From Chitinophagaceae bacterium (GTDB taxonomy: Bacteria; Bacteroidota; Bacteroidia; Chitinophagales; Chitinophagaceae), in the NCBI GenBank assembly GCA_024103425.1, contig JAGFIS010000039.1, forward strand, positions 1 through 64,000: a stretch of 64,000 bases of DNA, given 5' to 3'. Of this stretch, positions 51,638 to 61,032 are shown piece by piece. Made by a program: the position numbers and the translations under genes. Numbering within the stretch: the stretch's first letter is position 1; each line of letters starts with the position of its first letter. Under the pieces are notes generated by a model. The model was given only the letters and a program-made list of their open reading frames with translations, did no database searches and was not told the DNA's origin.

Positions 51638-52216
51638 ATGAGTGAAAAAGTCTATAATAAAATTATTTTAATCACTGCCCCGTCCGGCTCGGGAAAAACA
51701 TCAATCGTCAAGTATCTGCTGAAAAGGTTCCCTGTCCTGTCTTTTTCTATTTCTGCTACCACACGGACACCCAGAGAGAATGAGACAGACGGCAAAGACT
51801 ATTACTTTATTTCTGAAGAAGAGTTCCGCCACAAGATTCACAAGAAAGAATTTCTTGAATGGGAGATGGTGTACGAAGGGAAATATTATGGTACGCTGAA
51901 AGCCGAGATTGAACGGCTTTGGTCGGCTGGTAAAGTACCTGTTCTCGATATTGATGTGCATGGAGCTATTCATGTTTTAAGACATTATCCGGTCAATACG
52001 ATGTCAATCTTTATTCAGGCACCTTCGGTGGAGGAATTGCGAAGGAGGCTGATGAATCGCGGATCTGAAACTGAGGAATCATTGCAAACGAGGGTGAATA
52101 AAGCAAGTTATGAGATGACCTTCAGGAATCATTTTGAGAATATCATTATTAACGATGATTTAGACAGGGCCTGTAAAGAGGCTGAAGAAATGGTGCGCCG
52201 TTTCATTGAAAAGTGA
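51638..52216 (+). CDS. gmk: Guanylate kinase
   Basis: The 192-residue cytosolic enzyme phosphorylates GMP to GDP with ATP. The P-loop ITAPSGSGKTSIVKY is at residues 12-26, followed by the GMP-binding SISATTRTPRENETDGKDYYF and FLEWEMVYEGKYYGT. Length is normal and no residue is missing. It is preceded by an AT-rich 138-base gap and followed by the CBS protein 47 bases downstream. Confidence 0.96.
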   Translation: MSEKVYNKIILITAPSGSGKTSIVKYLLKRFPVLSFSISATTRTPRENETDGKDYYFISEEEFRHKIHKKEFLEWEMVYEGKYYGTLKAEIERLWSAGKVPVLDIDVHGAIHVLRHYPVNTMSIFIQAPSVEELRRRLMNRGSETEESLQTRVNKASYEMTFRNHFENIIINDDLDRACKEAEEMVRRFIEK

Positions 52217-52263
52217 ATTCTGCAGTTTTCGTTATTTTTAGAAAGGTGTAATACATTTGTTTT

Positions 52264-53532
52264 ATGGATGTAAACATTCTGATAGCCCTTCTGGTTGTAG
52301 CCCTGCTTATGATTGCATTCCTCAGCGGGGTAGAAACGGCATTTTTCTCTGCAGGAAGACTTGCCGTAGAACTGAAGAAGAAGCAGAATAAATATACCGG
52401 AAGGGTATGGTCATCTTATTTTGATAATCCGACGAGGTTTCTGGCCGCAGGACTGGTGAACAGCATTCTGTTTCTGGTTATTTACACCTATCTGTGGACG
52501 TTAGTATTAGACACTGTCTGGAAGTTTTGGTCAATTGACAACATCTACATTCAATTGGTCGCAACTCTTTTTCTTTCTGTTATTGCTTTGTTACTGATAG
52601 TGGGTGTTTTCAGGGCAGTCTTTCATGCCCGCCCGAATGGTATTATCGGCAGCGGGTTAGCAACGTTTATCGTGGCAGTATCGTTTTCTGTTTTTTCGTG
52701 GCTCGCCTTGAAGATGGTAAAAATGGGCGGGTGGATTTTAAAGTACATCTTCAACGTAAAGATGAATGCCAGGATAAAGCCACTCTCAAGACCAGATATC
52801 GACATCTTTGCAAGGCAATTGAAAGACCAAAACCAAAGTGAGAGATACGAAAAGAGTAATGAGATATTCGAGAATATTATGTCGCTGACGGATACGAAGA
52901 TAAAGGCCTGTCTGGTTCCGCGTAAAGAGATTGTAGCTGTAAAAGAAGATATTTCTATTGAAGAATTAATAAAAGTATTCAGCGAGACTAAACTGAGCAG
53001 GCTGGTGGTATATGGAGATACGATAGACGATATTAAAGGGTATGTACATCAGTTAGACTTGTTCAGAAACCCGGAGGCAGCGGGTAAGATACTCCACCCG
53101 ATTCCTGTGGTACCCGAAAGTATGAATGCTACTGATCTTATAAATAAATTCTCGAAGGAGAGAAAAACCATCGCCTGGGTGATAGATGAATTTGGAGGTA
53201 CAGCCGGGATTGTAACGATGGAAGATTTGCTGGAAGAGATATTCGGTGATATCTATGATGAATTTGATGCAAAGGAAAACATGGTAGAGAAGGCTGTTTC
53301 ATCTACAGAATATTTGTTCAGCGGAAGGTTGGGATTGAATTATATAGCTGAGAAGTATAAACTTGAGTTCAGAAAAGACCAGGAAAGTGAGACGCTGAGC
53401 GGCTATATTATTAATCAAAACGGACGAATCCCGAAACAAAGAGAACGCATAATTATCGATGACTATCAGTTTGAGATTATAAGCATGGCAAAAACTCACA
53501 TTGATGTAGTGAGGTTGAAGATCTTACGTTAA
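52264..53532 (+). CDS. CNNM/CBS-domain membrane protein (hemolysin-C/CorC/GldE family)
   Basis: The 422-residue protein has an N-terminal CNNM transmembrane domain (about 1-180, LSGVETAFFSAGRLAVELKK), a pair of CBS domains (about 200-330, VPRKEIVAVKEDISIEELI) and a C-terminal CorC_HlyC domain (about 345-420). The family includes Mg/Co transport proteins and the gliding-motility protein GldE, but neighbours of gldE (ssb, mutY, gldD) are absent. So only the family name is justified. Confidence 0.85.
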   Translation: MDVNILIALLVVALLMIAFLSGVETAFFSAGRLAVELKKKQNKYTGRVWSSYFDNPTRFLAAGLVNSILFLVIYTYLWTLVLDTVWKFWSIDNIYIQLVATLFLSVIALLLIVGVFRAVFHARPNGIIGSGLATFIVAVSFSVFSWLALKMVKMGGWILKYIFNVKMNARIKPLSRPDIDIFARQLKDQNQSERYEKSNEIFENIMSLTDTKIKACLVPRKEIVAVKEDISIEELIKVFSETKLSRLVVYGDTIDDIKGYVHQLDLFRNPEAAGKILHPIPVVPESMNATDLINKFSKERKTIAWVIDEFGGTAGIVTMEDLLEEIFGDIYDEFDAKENMVEKAVSSTEYLFSGRLGLNYIAEKYKLEFRKDQESETLSGYIINQNGRIPKQRERIIIDDYQFEIISMAKTHIDVVRLKILR

Positions 53533-53554
53533 ATGAATTTTCTTAAGAACTGTT

Positions 53555-54163
53555 ATGGAGAGCTTCCCAACGGGAGAATTTTTTCCTGAAAAATATTTTA
53601 AGTCTGACGAAACTTTTGATGCTTTACTGACCGACCCCCTGAGGCTAGTGGCACCACGACACTGGACGCCGTTAGAAGTGGCAGAAAAAGCAGCGCGTTT
53701 TCTCTGCACACATGCAGGAGCTAAAATACTGGATATCGGCAGCGGTTCCGGAAAGTTTTGTTTCACGGCAGGATACCACCATCCTGAAGCCAGGTTTACA
53801 GGAGTCGAGCAGCGGGAATATCTGGTAGATTTCTGCAACAGACTGAAAGAAAAACTGGGCTTTGGGAATGTGAATTTTATACATTCAAACATCAGCGATT
53901 TCGATATTTCTGAATTCGACCACTTTTATTTCTACAATTCGTTTTACGAGAATATTCCGGGCACTCAAAAGATAGACTACGATATTAAGTATTCTGAGAG
54001 TCTTTATAATTATTACAACCGGATGCTCTATAAAAAGTTGGATAAGATGCCATCGGGTACACGCCTGGTTACTTATCACAGCCTTGGGGGAGAAATACCT
54101 CCCGGCTATGAAATTGTAGGCACCGATTATGCCGAATTTCTCAAGTACTGGCAGAAGCTATAA
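53555..54163 (+). CDS. SAM-dependent methyltransferase of unknown target
   Basis: The 202-residue cytosolic protein has a SAM-binding motif AKILDIGSGSGKFCF near residue 65 and ARFTGVEQREYLVDFCNRL after it, as in class I enzymes. The catalytic region NSFYENIPGTQKIDY near 130 does not identify a substrate. It is 22 bases after the CBS protein and probably in the same transcript. Confidence 0.78.
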   Translation: MESFPTGEFFPEKYFKSDETFDALLTDPLRLVAPRHWTPLEVAEKAARFLCTHAGAKILDIGSGSGKFCFTAGYHHPEARFTGVEQREYLVDFCNRLKEKLGFGNVNFIHSNISDFDISEFDHFYFYNSFYENIPGTQKIDYDIKYSESLYNYYNRMLYKKLDKMPSGTRLVTYHSLGGEIPPGYEIVGTDYAEFLKYWQKL

Positions 54164-54204
54164 TTGATTATCTTCATTTCTGTAACTGCGTAAAAAATCA
54201 GAGT

Positions 54205-55905
54205 ATGGTTCTGTTATCCACCTGGAAAAAGTGGCTGATAACGTTTTTCCTCTTCGGTTCGGCACTGTGTTATTATGGTTGTGCTCCTAAATTGGCAGGC
54301 AGCGAGACACTTCCGCCCGACAGTTTACAGCGGATGGTAGCGCCCAATGCTATGGTCAGTTCTGCTCATCCTTTAGCCAGCAAGATCGGAGCCGATATCA
54401 TGAAAAAAGGAGGCAATGTAGTGGATGCTGCAGTTGCCGCCTCTATGGCGATCGGTGTACTGGAACCCGAAATGTCGGGCATAGGTGGAGGAGGCAGCAT
54501 GGTGCTTTGGTTACAGAAAGAGAAGAAGCCCGTCTTTCTCGATTTTTACCCGAGCAAAAGGGCAAAGACCTACGAGAATGTAAAAGAAAAACAGGGCAAT
54601 GACAACCTGCTGGTGGTTGGGATACCCGGATCGGTAGCAGGGCTCTTACATGCTCATGAGCAATACGGTAAGTTGAGCAGAAAAAAGGTGATGCAACCGG
54701 CTATTGACATAGCCGAAAATGGATTTCCGATGTATGTGACATTGCATGAAATGATCGATAGCAGGAAAGATAAAATCGGCAAGCACGATGGAGCAGCCAC
54801 GTTTTTACCCGATGGCAAGCCTTTCCCTGTCGGTCAGATTTTCAGACAACCGGAACTGGCGCGCACACTGAGAATGATAGCAGATAAAGGAACCAGCGCA
54901 TTTTATGAAGGTGAGGTGGCAGCTAACATGATACGGGTGCTCAACGCAGGAAGAAACCCTGTATCTGAGATTGATTTTAAAGAGTATAAAGTACAGACTG
55001 GTAAACAACCGCTGACAGCAAGTTATAGAAATAAAATTCTGATTACAGCAGCTCCGCCGCAGTCGGGTCTGGAAATCATAGAAGGTTTGAATATGGCAGA
55101 ACTGTTCAATTTAAAACAAATAGGACTGCCAACACGGTCGGATAGCGCTTTTAATATTCTGGCTTCGTTGATGAGAGTGCATAATGCCGATAACAAGTAC
55201 GTTAATGATCCGCGCTGGGAGGAGATTCCCGCAGAGTTGCTCACATCAAAGGAATATGCAACTAAGAATGCTGCTTCATTTTTTAATTTTCCTGTACCAC
55301 AGAAAGTACAGCCCGCAAGTGTAGAAAAAGCTACAGCCAAAATTGATGAAATGGTTCCCGGGCAACAACACACCACTTCTATATCTCTTGTTGACGGCGA
55401 TGGCAATGCGGTTGCTGTGACGCTGACCAACAGCAGTTTGTTTGGGTCAGGCGCCTGGGTGGATGGCTTTTTTTTGAATGATTCAGGGTTTGATTTTTCC
55501 AGGATGGAGGAATTACCTGCTGATGCACCTGAATACAGAACACGAAAGTCCACCATTGCCCCAACAATTATTTTAGACAGAGACAGCACGGTATCGATGG
55601 TCATAGGCTCACCGGGGGGCGTATATATACCCGGTGCTTTGGTGCAGACTATCGTTTACATGCTCGATTATGAGATGGACCCGATGGCTGCATTGAGGAT
55701 GCCGCGACTTTATGGCTTTGCCGCCTCTCCCGAAGTGAGGATTGAAAAACATTTTTCAGGAGAAGTACTGGCCAAGGCCGTAGAGATGGGATACCGCTTC
55801 ACAGCTGCTCCTGAGGGGGCAAGAGTTTACGTTATCAAGAAGGTCAATGGCAAATGGGTGGGTGCTGCAGATCCCCGTCATGAAGGAGGGGTAGCAGGAT
55901 ATTAA
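54205..55905 (+). CDS. ggt: Gamma-glutamyltransferase (lipoprotein)
   Basis: The 566-residue self-processing N-terminal nucleophile hydrolase cleaves gamma-glutamyl bonds, as in glutathione. It has a lipoprotein signal (ALCYYGC) and the large-subunit motifs AAVAASMAIGVLEPEMSGIG and SGIGGGGSMVL. The processing site is QQHTTSISLVDGDGNAVAV, where Thr391 should be the nucleophile freed by cleavage. The small-subunit GSPGGVYIPGALVQTIV and a MPRLYG segment follow. It is periplasmic or surface-anchored. A SusC/SusD pair lies 385 bases downstream. Confidence 0.93.
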   Translation: MVLLSTWKKWLITFFLFGSALCYYGCAPKLAGSETLPPDSLQRMVAPNAMVSSAHPLASKIGADIMKKGGNVVDAAVAASMAIGVLEPEMSGIGGGGSMVLWLQKEKKPVFLDFYPSKRAKTYENVKEKQGNDNLLVVGIPGSVAGLLHAHEQYGKLSRKKVMQPAIDIAENGFPMYVTLHEMIDSRKDKIGKHDGAATFLPDGKPFPVGQIFRQPELARTLRMIADKGTSAFYEGEVAANMIRVLNAGRNPVSEIDFKEYKVQTGKQPLTASYRNKILITAAPPQSGLEIIEGLNMAELFNLKQIGLPTRSDSAFNILASLMRVHNADNKYVNDPRWEEIPAELLTSKEYATKNAASFFNFPVPQKVQPASVEKATAKIDEMVPGQQHTTSISLVDGDGNAVAVTLTNSSLFGSGAWVDGFFLNDSGFDFSRMEELPADAPEYRTRKSTIAPTIILDRDSTVSMVIGSPGGVYIPGALVQTIVYMLDYEMDPMAALRMPRLYGFAASPEVRIEKHFSGEVLAKAVEMGYRFTAAPEGARVYVIKKVNGKWVGAADPRHEGGVAGY

Positions 55906-56290
55906 ATAGTTCGCGATAGTCTTTTAGTGGATATTTTTCCTGTGCTCGAATAGCCCGGGTATTGTAGGATTCCACTTTAGTCATGCTATTGAGCTCCTGA
56001 GGTTTAATAAATAAATTCTCGCAAACCTCGCAGTCTTTTTAACTCTGTTACTTTATATCATGCATTTTTTGAGACAAGTAAATTCAACAAAGTATCTGTT
56101 CTTTTAAGGGCAGTTTTTTGGTAAATCGAGATTTTTAATAGCTGAAATCAGTTTTTATCTATAAAAAAGTTGATTATAATTAAAACCTTAACATTATCTT
56201 TAGGATTCATTGCGAAGAGAGCCGGGAATTGCAGAGTGCCTTCTTTGCAATTTTTGCAGAAATCTTTTTCATTAACCTAAATGTTTTATT
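55906..56290. other. 385-bp AT-rich gap before susC
   Basis: There is no gene. It contains a near-match promoter box TATCTTTA (56205-56212), expected to drive the SusC/SusD operon with a leader of about 70 nt. A TTCTCGCAAACCTCGCAG segment near 56017 resembles degenerate intergenic repeats elsewhere. No sigma or anti-sigma gene is present. Confidence 0.6.
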
Positions 56291-59200
56291 ATGGGAAAAG
56301 CAATTTTATCAGTTATCGTGATGTTGCTTTTACTGCTACCTCCTTCTGCCTTTAGCCAGGGCAGAACGGTAACAGGTAAGGTAGTAGGCGAAAACGGTTC
56401 GCCTGTACCGATGGCAACAGTAAACGAGAAGGGCACTGCCAATACAGTGTCTGCAAATGAAAACGGAGAGTTTTCAATTGCCGTTACGGGTGCAAATCCC
56501 GTTTTGGTAGTTTCATCTGTGAGTTATGAAACTCAGGAAGTATCAGTGGGTAATCAATTGGTATTAACGGTTACTCTGAAATCTTCCGGAACCCTTTCTG
56601 AAGTGGTGGTAACCGCGATGGGTATCACAAGGCAGAAGCGATCAATGGGATATTCTGCTCAGGGAGTAAACTCTGAGCAAATAACCGAATCGCGTCAGCC
56701 CAACCTTATCAATGCATTGCAGGGACGGGTGGCTGGTGTTACTATCACAAGTGCAGGAGGTGGACCGGGTCAGGGATCCAACATCCTGGTTCGTGGTGTT
56801 AACTCTATCTTTTTGGGTACTGAACCTCTTTTTGTTATTGATGGTATCCCAATGGATAATTCAACTTCAGGACAAGGAACAGGCGGTGGGCTTCCGGCTT
56901 CAATGCCCAACCGTGCATCAGACATCAACCCCGATGATGTAGCAAGTATCAACGTTCTTAGAGGTGGTGCGGCCACAGCGTTGTACGGGCTGCGAGGGGC
57001 TAACGGAGTAGTAGTAATCACAACGAAAAGCGCTCAGGCCGGTCAATTTAAGGTTAATTACTCTGCGACATACGGGATAGACCAGGTGAATAAATTCCCT
57101 GATGTTCAGACAAAATATACCCAGGGATATAAGTATCAGTACGACCCCGAATCGTTCTGGCCGTCATGGGGACCTACTGTTGAGGAAGCAAAAAGTATAG
57201 ACCCAACACATCCTGACAAGTTGTTCAATCACTTTGCACGGGCATACATAAACGGCAATCAGTTCAGAAATACTTTATCTCTTTCGGGAGGTACGGATAA
57301 ATCGTCCATGTCAAGTTCCATTTCTTATTTCAAACAAAACGGAACCATTCCTTTTACATGGTATCAGGATATCTCTGCAAGATTTAACGGTAAGTTGAAA
57401 TTCAATGATAAGTTCGACCTGCAATCTTCATTCTATTATGTTAATACAGATGGTAACTTCTACGATGCCAACCGTTTTAATGAAGAGATGGCCTACTGGT
57501 CGCCCCGATGGGATGTAAGAGATTACCTGAAACCCGATGGCACGCAAAAAACCTATGGTAACGGAAATGCCTGGTACATGGCCAGCACCGATAAGTTCAG
57601 ATCTAATGTCGATAGGATGATTGGGACTCTTAACTTCAATTATAAGATTACAGATTGGATGACTGCATCTTATAAAGTAGGTATGGATTATTATGGTGAT
57701 AAAAGAACAGCCACCAGGCCCGGACCGATGGGGCTCCCTGATGAACAGATTTCAGAAGATAACGGCGATGGATTTGTAGGGCAGTACAACCAATCATACA
57801 GGCAGATTAACAGCAACCTGATGCTGACATTCAATAAAGACTGGAACGAAAAATTCAATACGACTTTCAGAGTAGGACACGACCTGTTAGACCGTTCTAT
57901 CAGAATGGTTGCAGCAACGGGAGAAGATCTGGTAGTATATAACCTGTTTTCTCTCGATAATGCGAAGATTCAGAATACCAGCCAGTATGACGAGTCGTAC
58001 AGAATTATCGGTGCTTATGCAGAGGTTACGGCTTCATATAATAACTATCTTTACCTCACTCTTACAGGAAGAAACGACTGGACTTCATCACTCGAGCGTG
58101 ATAATCGCTCTTTCTTCTATCCCTCGGCAAGTTTGAGCTACATCTTTTCCGATATGTTTAAGATGCCTGATTGGTTAGATGAAGGTAAATTCAGAATTTC
58201 ACTGGCTCAGATCGGCAAGGATGCTCCTCCATATAGTACGAGCCTTGTTTATGTGCCAACCGGAGGCCCAATTGATAATGTGATTCGATTTACCAGAAAT
58301 AATGCTGCCGGTATTCCTGATCTCCGTCCTGAAATGACTACAGCATTTGAAATAGGTACAGACCTGGAGTTCCTGAAAAACAGATTGGGTGTGAATTTGA
58401 CATGGTACACATCTAATAGTAAAGACCTTATTATGCCGGTGTCGACTGCTCCGGGAACAGGTCTTACAAGTATTACACTGAATGCCGGAAATATCCGCAA
58501 CCATGGAGTAGAGTTAACTCTGAGAGGTAAAGTGGTTCAAAAGCAGGATTTCAGTTGGGATGCTATTGTTAACTTTTCAGCCAACAGGAATAAGGTTGTA
58601 TCTGTGTATGAAGGTCTTGAATATATCACAGGTGGTAGCTCCTTCGGATATGCAGGATCATCAGTTTCCTTCAGAATTAGGCCGGGCTATTCAGTGGGTG
58701 ATATCTACGGAACTTCCTGGCAGCGTTATTATGGAACCAAAACACCTGATCCTTTAAGGATCGATAAGAGTTTGCCGATGGTCATAGGAGCAAATGGTTT
58801 CCCTGTTAGAGATAACACTAAAAAAATAGTAGGTAATTCAATGCCCGACTGGATTGGTAGTATTTCCAACACACTCAGATACAAGAACTTTTCTTTGAGC
58901 TTCTTGTTTGATACACAGCAAGGACTTGAGAAATGGAATCAGTTAGACAACTTTATGGCAGCCTTTGGTATTTCTAAATATACGGAAGACAGGGATATTC
59001 CTATCGTCTTCCCGGGCGTATTGGCAGATGGCAGCCCGAATACCAAGCAAGTGTATAAGATGCAGGGAATTGGTCCCGATGGGGTTAATTACGGAGATGG
59101 ATACTACAGGGCAATCTACCGTGGTGTGAGTGAAAATTTCACGCAGGATGCAAGTTGGATTAGATTGAGAACTATCAGCCTTACTTATTCGTTACCATCT

Positions 59201-59398
59201 TCAATCCTTAAGAGAACATTCATTCAGAATGCTGCAGTAAGCTTCACAGGAAATAATCTCTGGTTGCATACGAAGTACAACGGATTTGACCCTGAAGCCA
59301 GTGACGCCATTACCGGCGACCTGACTAGCAGTTCTCAGGCCGGGTTTACTTACCCTCCGTTAAGGAACTTTTTATTCAGTATTAACCTCACCTTTTAA
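56291..59398 (+). CDS. SusC/RagA-family TonB-linked outer-membrane transporter
   Basis: This 1035-residue TonB-dependent receptor has a signal peptide (to about residue 23, SAFSQ), a carboxypeptidase-regulatory-like domain (24-100) and a VVVTAMGITRQKR TonB-box region. The plug (about 115-240, NALQGRVAGVTITSAGGGP and GVNSIFLGTEPLFVIDGIP) is followed by a large barrel ending in Phe (INLTF). With SusD it forms a pedal-bin importer for oligosaccharides or peptides. No sigma/anti-sigma pair or hydrolase is adjacent, apart from ggt upstream, so the substrate is unknown. Confidence 0.95.
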   Translation: MGKAILSVIVMLLLLLPPSAFSQGRTVTGKVVGENGSPVPMATVNEKGTANTVSANENGEFSIAVTGANPVLVVSSVSYETQEVSVGNQLVLTVTLKSSGTLSEVVVTAMGITRQKRSMGYSAQGVNSEQITESRQPNLINALQGRVAGVTITSAGGGPGQGSNILVRGVNSIFLGTEPLFVIDGIPMDNSTSGQGTGGGLPASMPNRASDINPDDVASINVLRGGAATALYGLRGANGVVVITTKSAQAGQFKVNYSATYGIDQVNKFPDVQTKYTQGYKYQYDPESFWPSWGPTVEEAKSIDPTHPDKLFNHFARAYINGNQFRNTLSLSGGTDKSSMSSSISYFKQNGTIPFTWYQDISARFNGKLKFNDKFDLQSSFYYVNTDGNFYDANRFNEEMAYWSPRWDVRDYLKPDGTQKTYGNGNAWYMASTDKFRSNVDRMIGTLNFNYKITDWMTASYKVGMDYYGDKRTATRPGPMGLPDEQISEDNGDGFVGQYNQSYRQINSNLMLTFNKDWNEKFNTTFRVGHDLLDRSIRMVAATGEDLVVYNLFSLDNAKIQNTSQYDESYRIIGAYAEVTASYNNYLYLTLTGRNDWTSSLERDNRSFFYPSASLSYIFSDMFKMPDWLDEGKFRISLAQIGKDAPPYSTSLVYVPTGGPIDNVIRFTRNNAAGIPDLRPEMTTAFEIGTDLEFLKNRLGVNLTWYTSNSKDLIMPVSTAPGTGLTSITLNAGNIRNHGVELTLRGKVVQKQDFSWDAIVNFSANRNKVVSVYEGLEYITGGSSFGYAGSSVSFRIRPGYSVGDIYGTSWQRYYGTKTPDPLRIDKSLPMVIGANGFPVRDNTKKIVGNSMPDWIGSISNTLRYKNFSLSFLFDTQQGLEKWNQLDNFMAAFGISKYTEDRDIPIVFPGVLADGSPNTKQVYKMQGIGPDGVNYGDGYYRAIYRGVSENFTQDASWIRLRTISLTYSLPSSILKRTFIQNAAVSFTGNNLWLHTKYNGFDPEASDAITGDLTSSSQAGFTYPPLRNFLFSINLTF

Positions 59399-59409
59399 AT
59401 TGTAATGAA

Positions 59410-60849
59410 ATGAAAAAGTATATTAGTCTATTTTATCTGGTGGGTATTTTATTTACGTTAGCAAGTTGTGAGAAGTATCTCAACATCAACGATAATCCGA
59501 ACGCTTCTACAGACCCACCGTTACAGGGGCTTCTGGCAAATGTTACGAATTCCACACCTTATAACTATTATAGGATAGCAAGCCTGACATCTTATTATGT
59601 ACAGTATCTCGCTAGCCCGGGGGTGAATGGTACGGCTGATACCTATCAACAGTCTGATCCTACCGGAGCCTGGGGAGGAGTTTATGACTGCCTTACAGAC
59701 TTGTACGACTTAAACAAGTTTGCAGGAGAAAAAGGTTTAGCGGCCTACCAGGGGGTATCAAAAATCCTTACAGCTTATAATCTAAGTGCAGCCTCTAACA
59801 TCTGGGGAGACGTTCCTTATTCTGAGGCTTTCCTTGGTGGTGAAAACATGGTACCCAAATATGATAATCAGGAGGCTGTTTATCAGACTTGCTTAAGCTT
59901 GATTGATGATGGCATCACCATTCTCTCAAATCCGGCTAACAATGGCCAGTTAGACGAAGACGCAGATTTCATTCACGGTGGTGATAATGATGCGTGGGTA
60001 AAGTCGGCCTATGCCCTGAAGGCAAGATTATTGAACCAGGTTAGCAAGACAGCGCAATACAGCGCAAGCTCAGTATTGTCTGCGATTGATCATGCGTATA
60101 CATCTAATGATGACGATGCCCAGATCACTGCATTTGAAGTAAGGAATCCCTGGTGCCAGGATGCACGAAACAACGCAGCCCTGGTATTAGATGTTTGGAT
60201 GAGCTCTTACTTTGTTGATGCTACTAACGGTGTTACTTATGGGGTATTCGATCCAAGACTCCCCCAAATTACGCTTCCGGTAGATGCTGGGATTTATGCA
60301 GGAGTGAGTTATCCGGCCGGCGGATACCGGGGTACGCCTAACGGCGCAGGCTATCAGGGAACAAGAAATACCGACCATGTTCAATGCTATCTGGAAGAGG
60401 GTAAATTCTACTCAAGCCAGAATTCTCCGTTGCAAATCATGACGTACTCTGAAGTGAAGTTTATAGAAGCTGAAGCTGCACTGAGGGCAGGCAATAAGGA
60501 TCGTGCTTACGACGCCTACCTGGCGGGTATTCGCGCCAGCATGGAAAAGCTTGGTGTTGCTACTGCTGATATCAATACTTACATAGGTAATGCAGCAGTA
60601 TCAGTGGGCAAAGATAATCTTACATTGAAGCTGATTATGAAAGAAAAGTATGTAGCCTGCTACCTGCTGCCGGTTACATGGGATGATATGCGTCGTTTTG
60701 ATTATGATTACAAAGACTTCGCAATGCCTGTAAACGCAACACTTTCTACTTTCATCAGAAGAGCGGATTACCCGAGTACAGAAACCTCTAGAAACGGAGC
60801 TAATGTGCCGGCTTACGAAAGAACAGATCGTTTATGGTGGGATAGATAA
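59410..60849 (+). CDS. SusD/RagB-family substrate-binding lipoprotein
   Basis: The 479-residue surface lipoprotein (signal with Cys20, LFTLASC) captures ligand as the lid of the SusC channel. It begins EKYLNINDNPNAST, typical of the SusD-like SusD_2 subgroup (NINDNPN motif). It contains SNIWGDVPYSEAF and the later EVKFIEAEAALRAG of TPR-like helices. It starts 11 bases after susC. An intrinsic terminator follows. Confidence 0.94.
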   Translation: MKKYISLFYLVGILFTLASCEKYLNINDNPNASTDPPLQGLLANVTNSTPYNYYRIASLTSYYVQYLASPGVNGTADTYQQSDPTGAWGGVYDCLTDLYDLNKFAGEKGLAAYQGVSKILTAYNLSAASNIWGDVPYSEAFLGGENMVPKYDNQEAVYQTCLSLIDDGITILSNPANNGQLDEDADFIHGGDNDAWVKSAYALKARLLNQVSKTAQYSASSVLSAIDHAYTSNDDDAQITAFEVRNPWCQDARNNAALVLDVWMSSYFVDATNGVTYGVFDPRLPQITLPVDAGIYAGVSYPAGGYRGTPNGAGYQGTRNTDHVQCYLEEGKFYSSQNSPLQIMTYSEVKFIEAEAALRAGNKDRAYDAYLAGIRASMEKLGVATADINTYIGNAAVSVGKDNLTLKLIMKEKYVACYLLPVTWDDMRRFDYDYKDFAMPVNATLSTFIRRADYPSTETSRNGANVPAYERTDRLWWDR

Positions 60850-60880
60850 TCCTATTTTATAGGTTAATGTAAATGACACA

Positions 60881-60909
60881 GGGCTGCCGGGTTACGGTAG
60901 CCCTTTTTA
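60881..60909 (+). terminator. Intrinsic terminator after susD
   Basis: GGGCTGCCG and CGGTAGCCC pair with one G-T wobble around a 5-base loop, followed by CTTTTTAT-like T run. It lies 32 bases after the stop codon. Confidence 0.8.
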
Positions 60910-61032
60910 TTTCGAGAACGACTTGGGTTTAACTTGGGTTGATTAGATATTAGGAAGAAGAATTACCGACTCCGTCCAAAGAAAATCGTTGCTTGTTTAA
61001 GCAGCTCTATAAAATGGAATAAAAATTGGCTG

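Noticed and set aside
52264..53532. Naming the CNNM/CBS protein gldE
   Set aside because: The usual gldE neighbours are missing, and the family also covers unrelated ion transporters.
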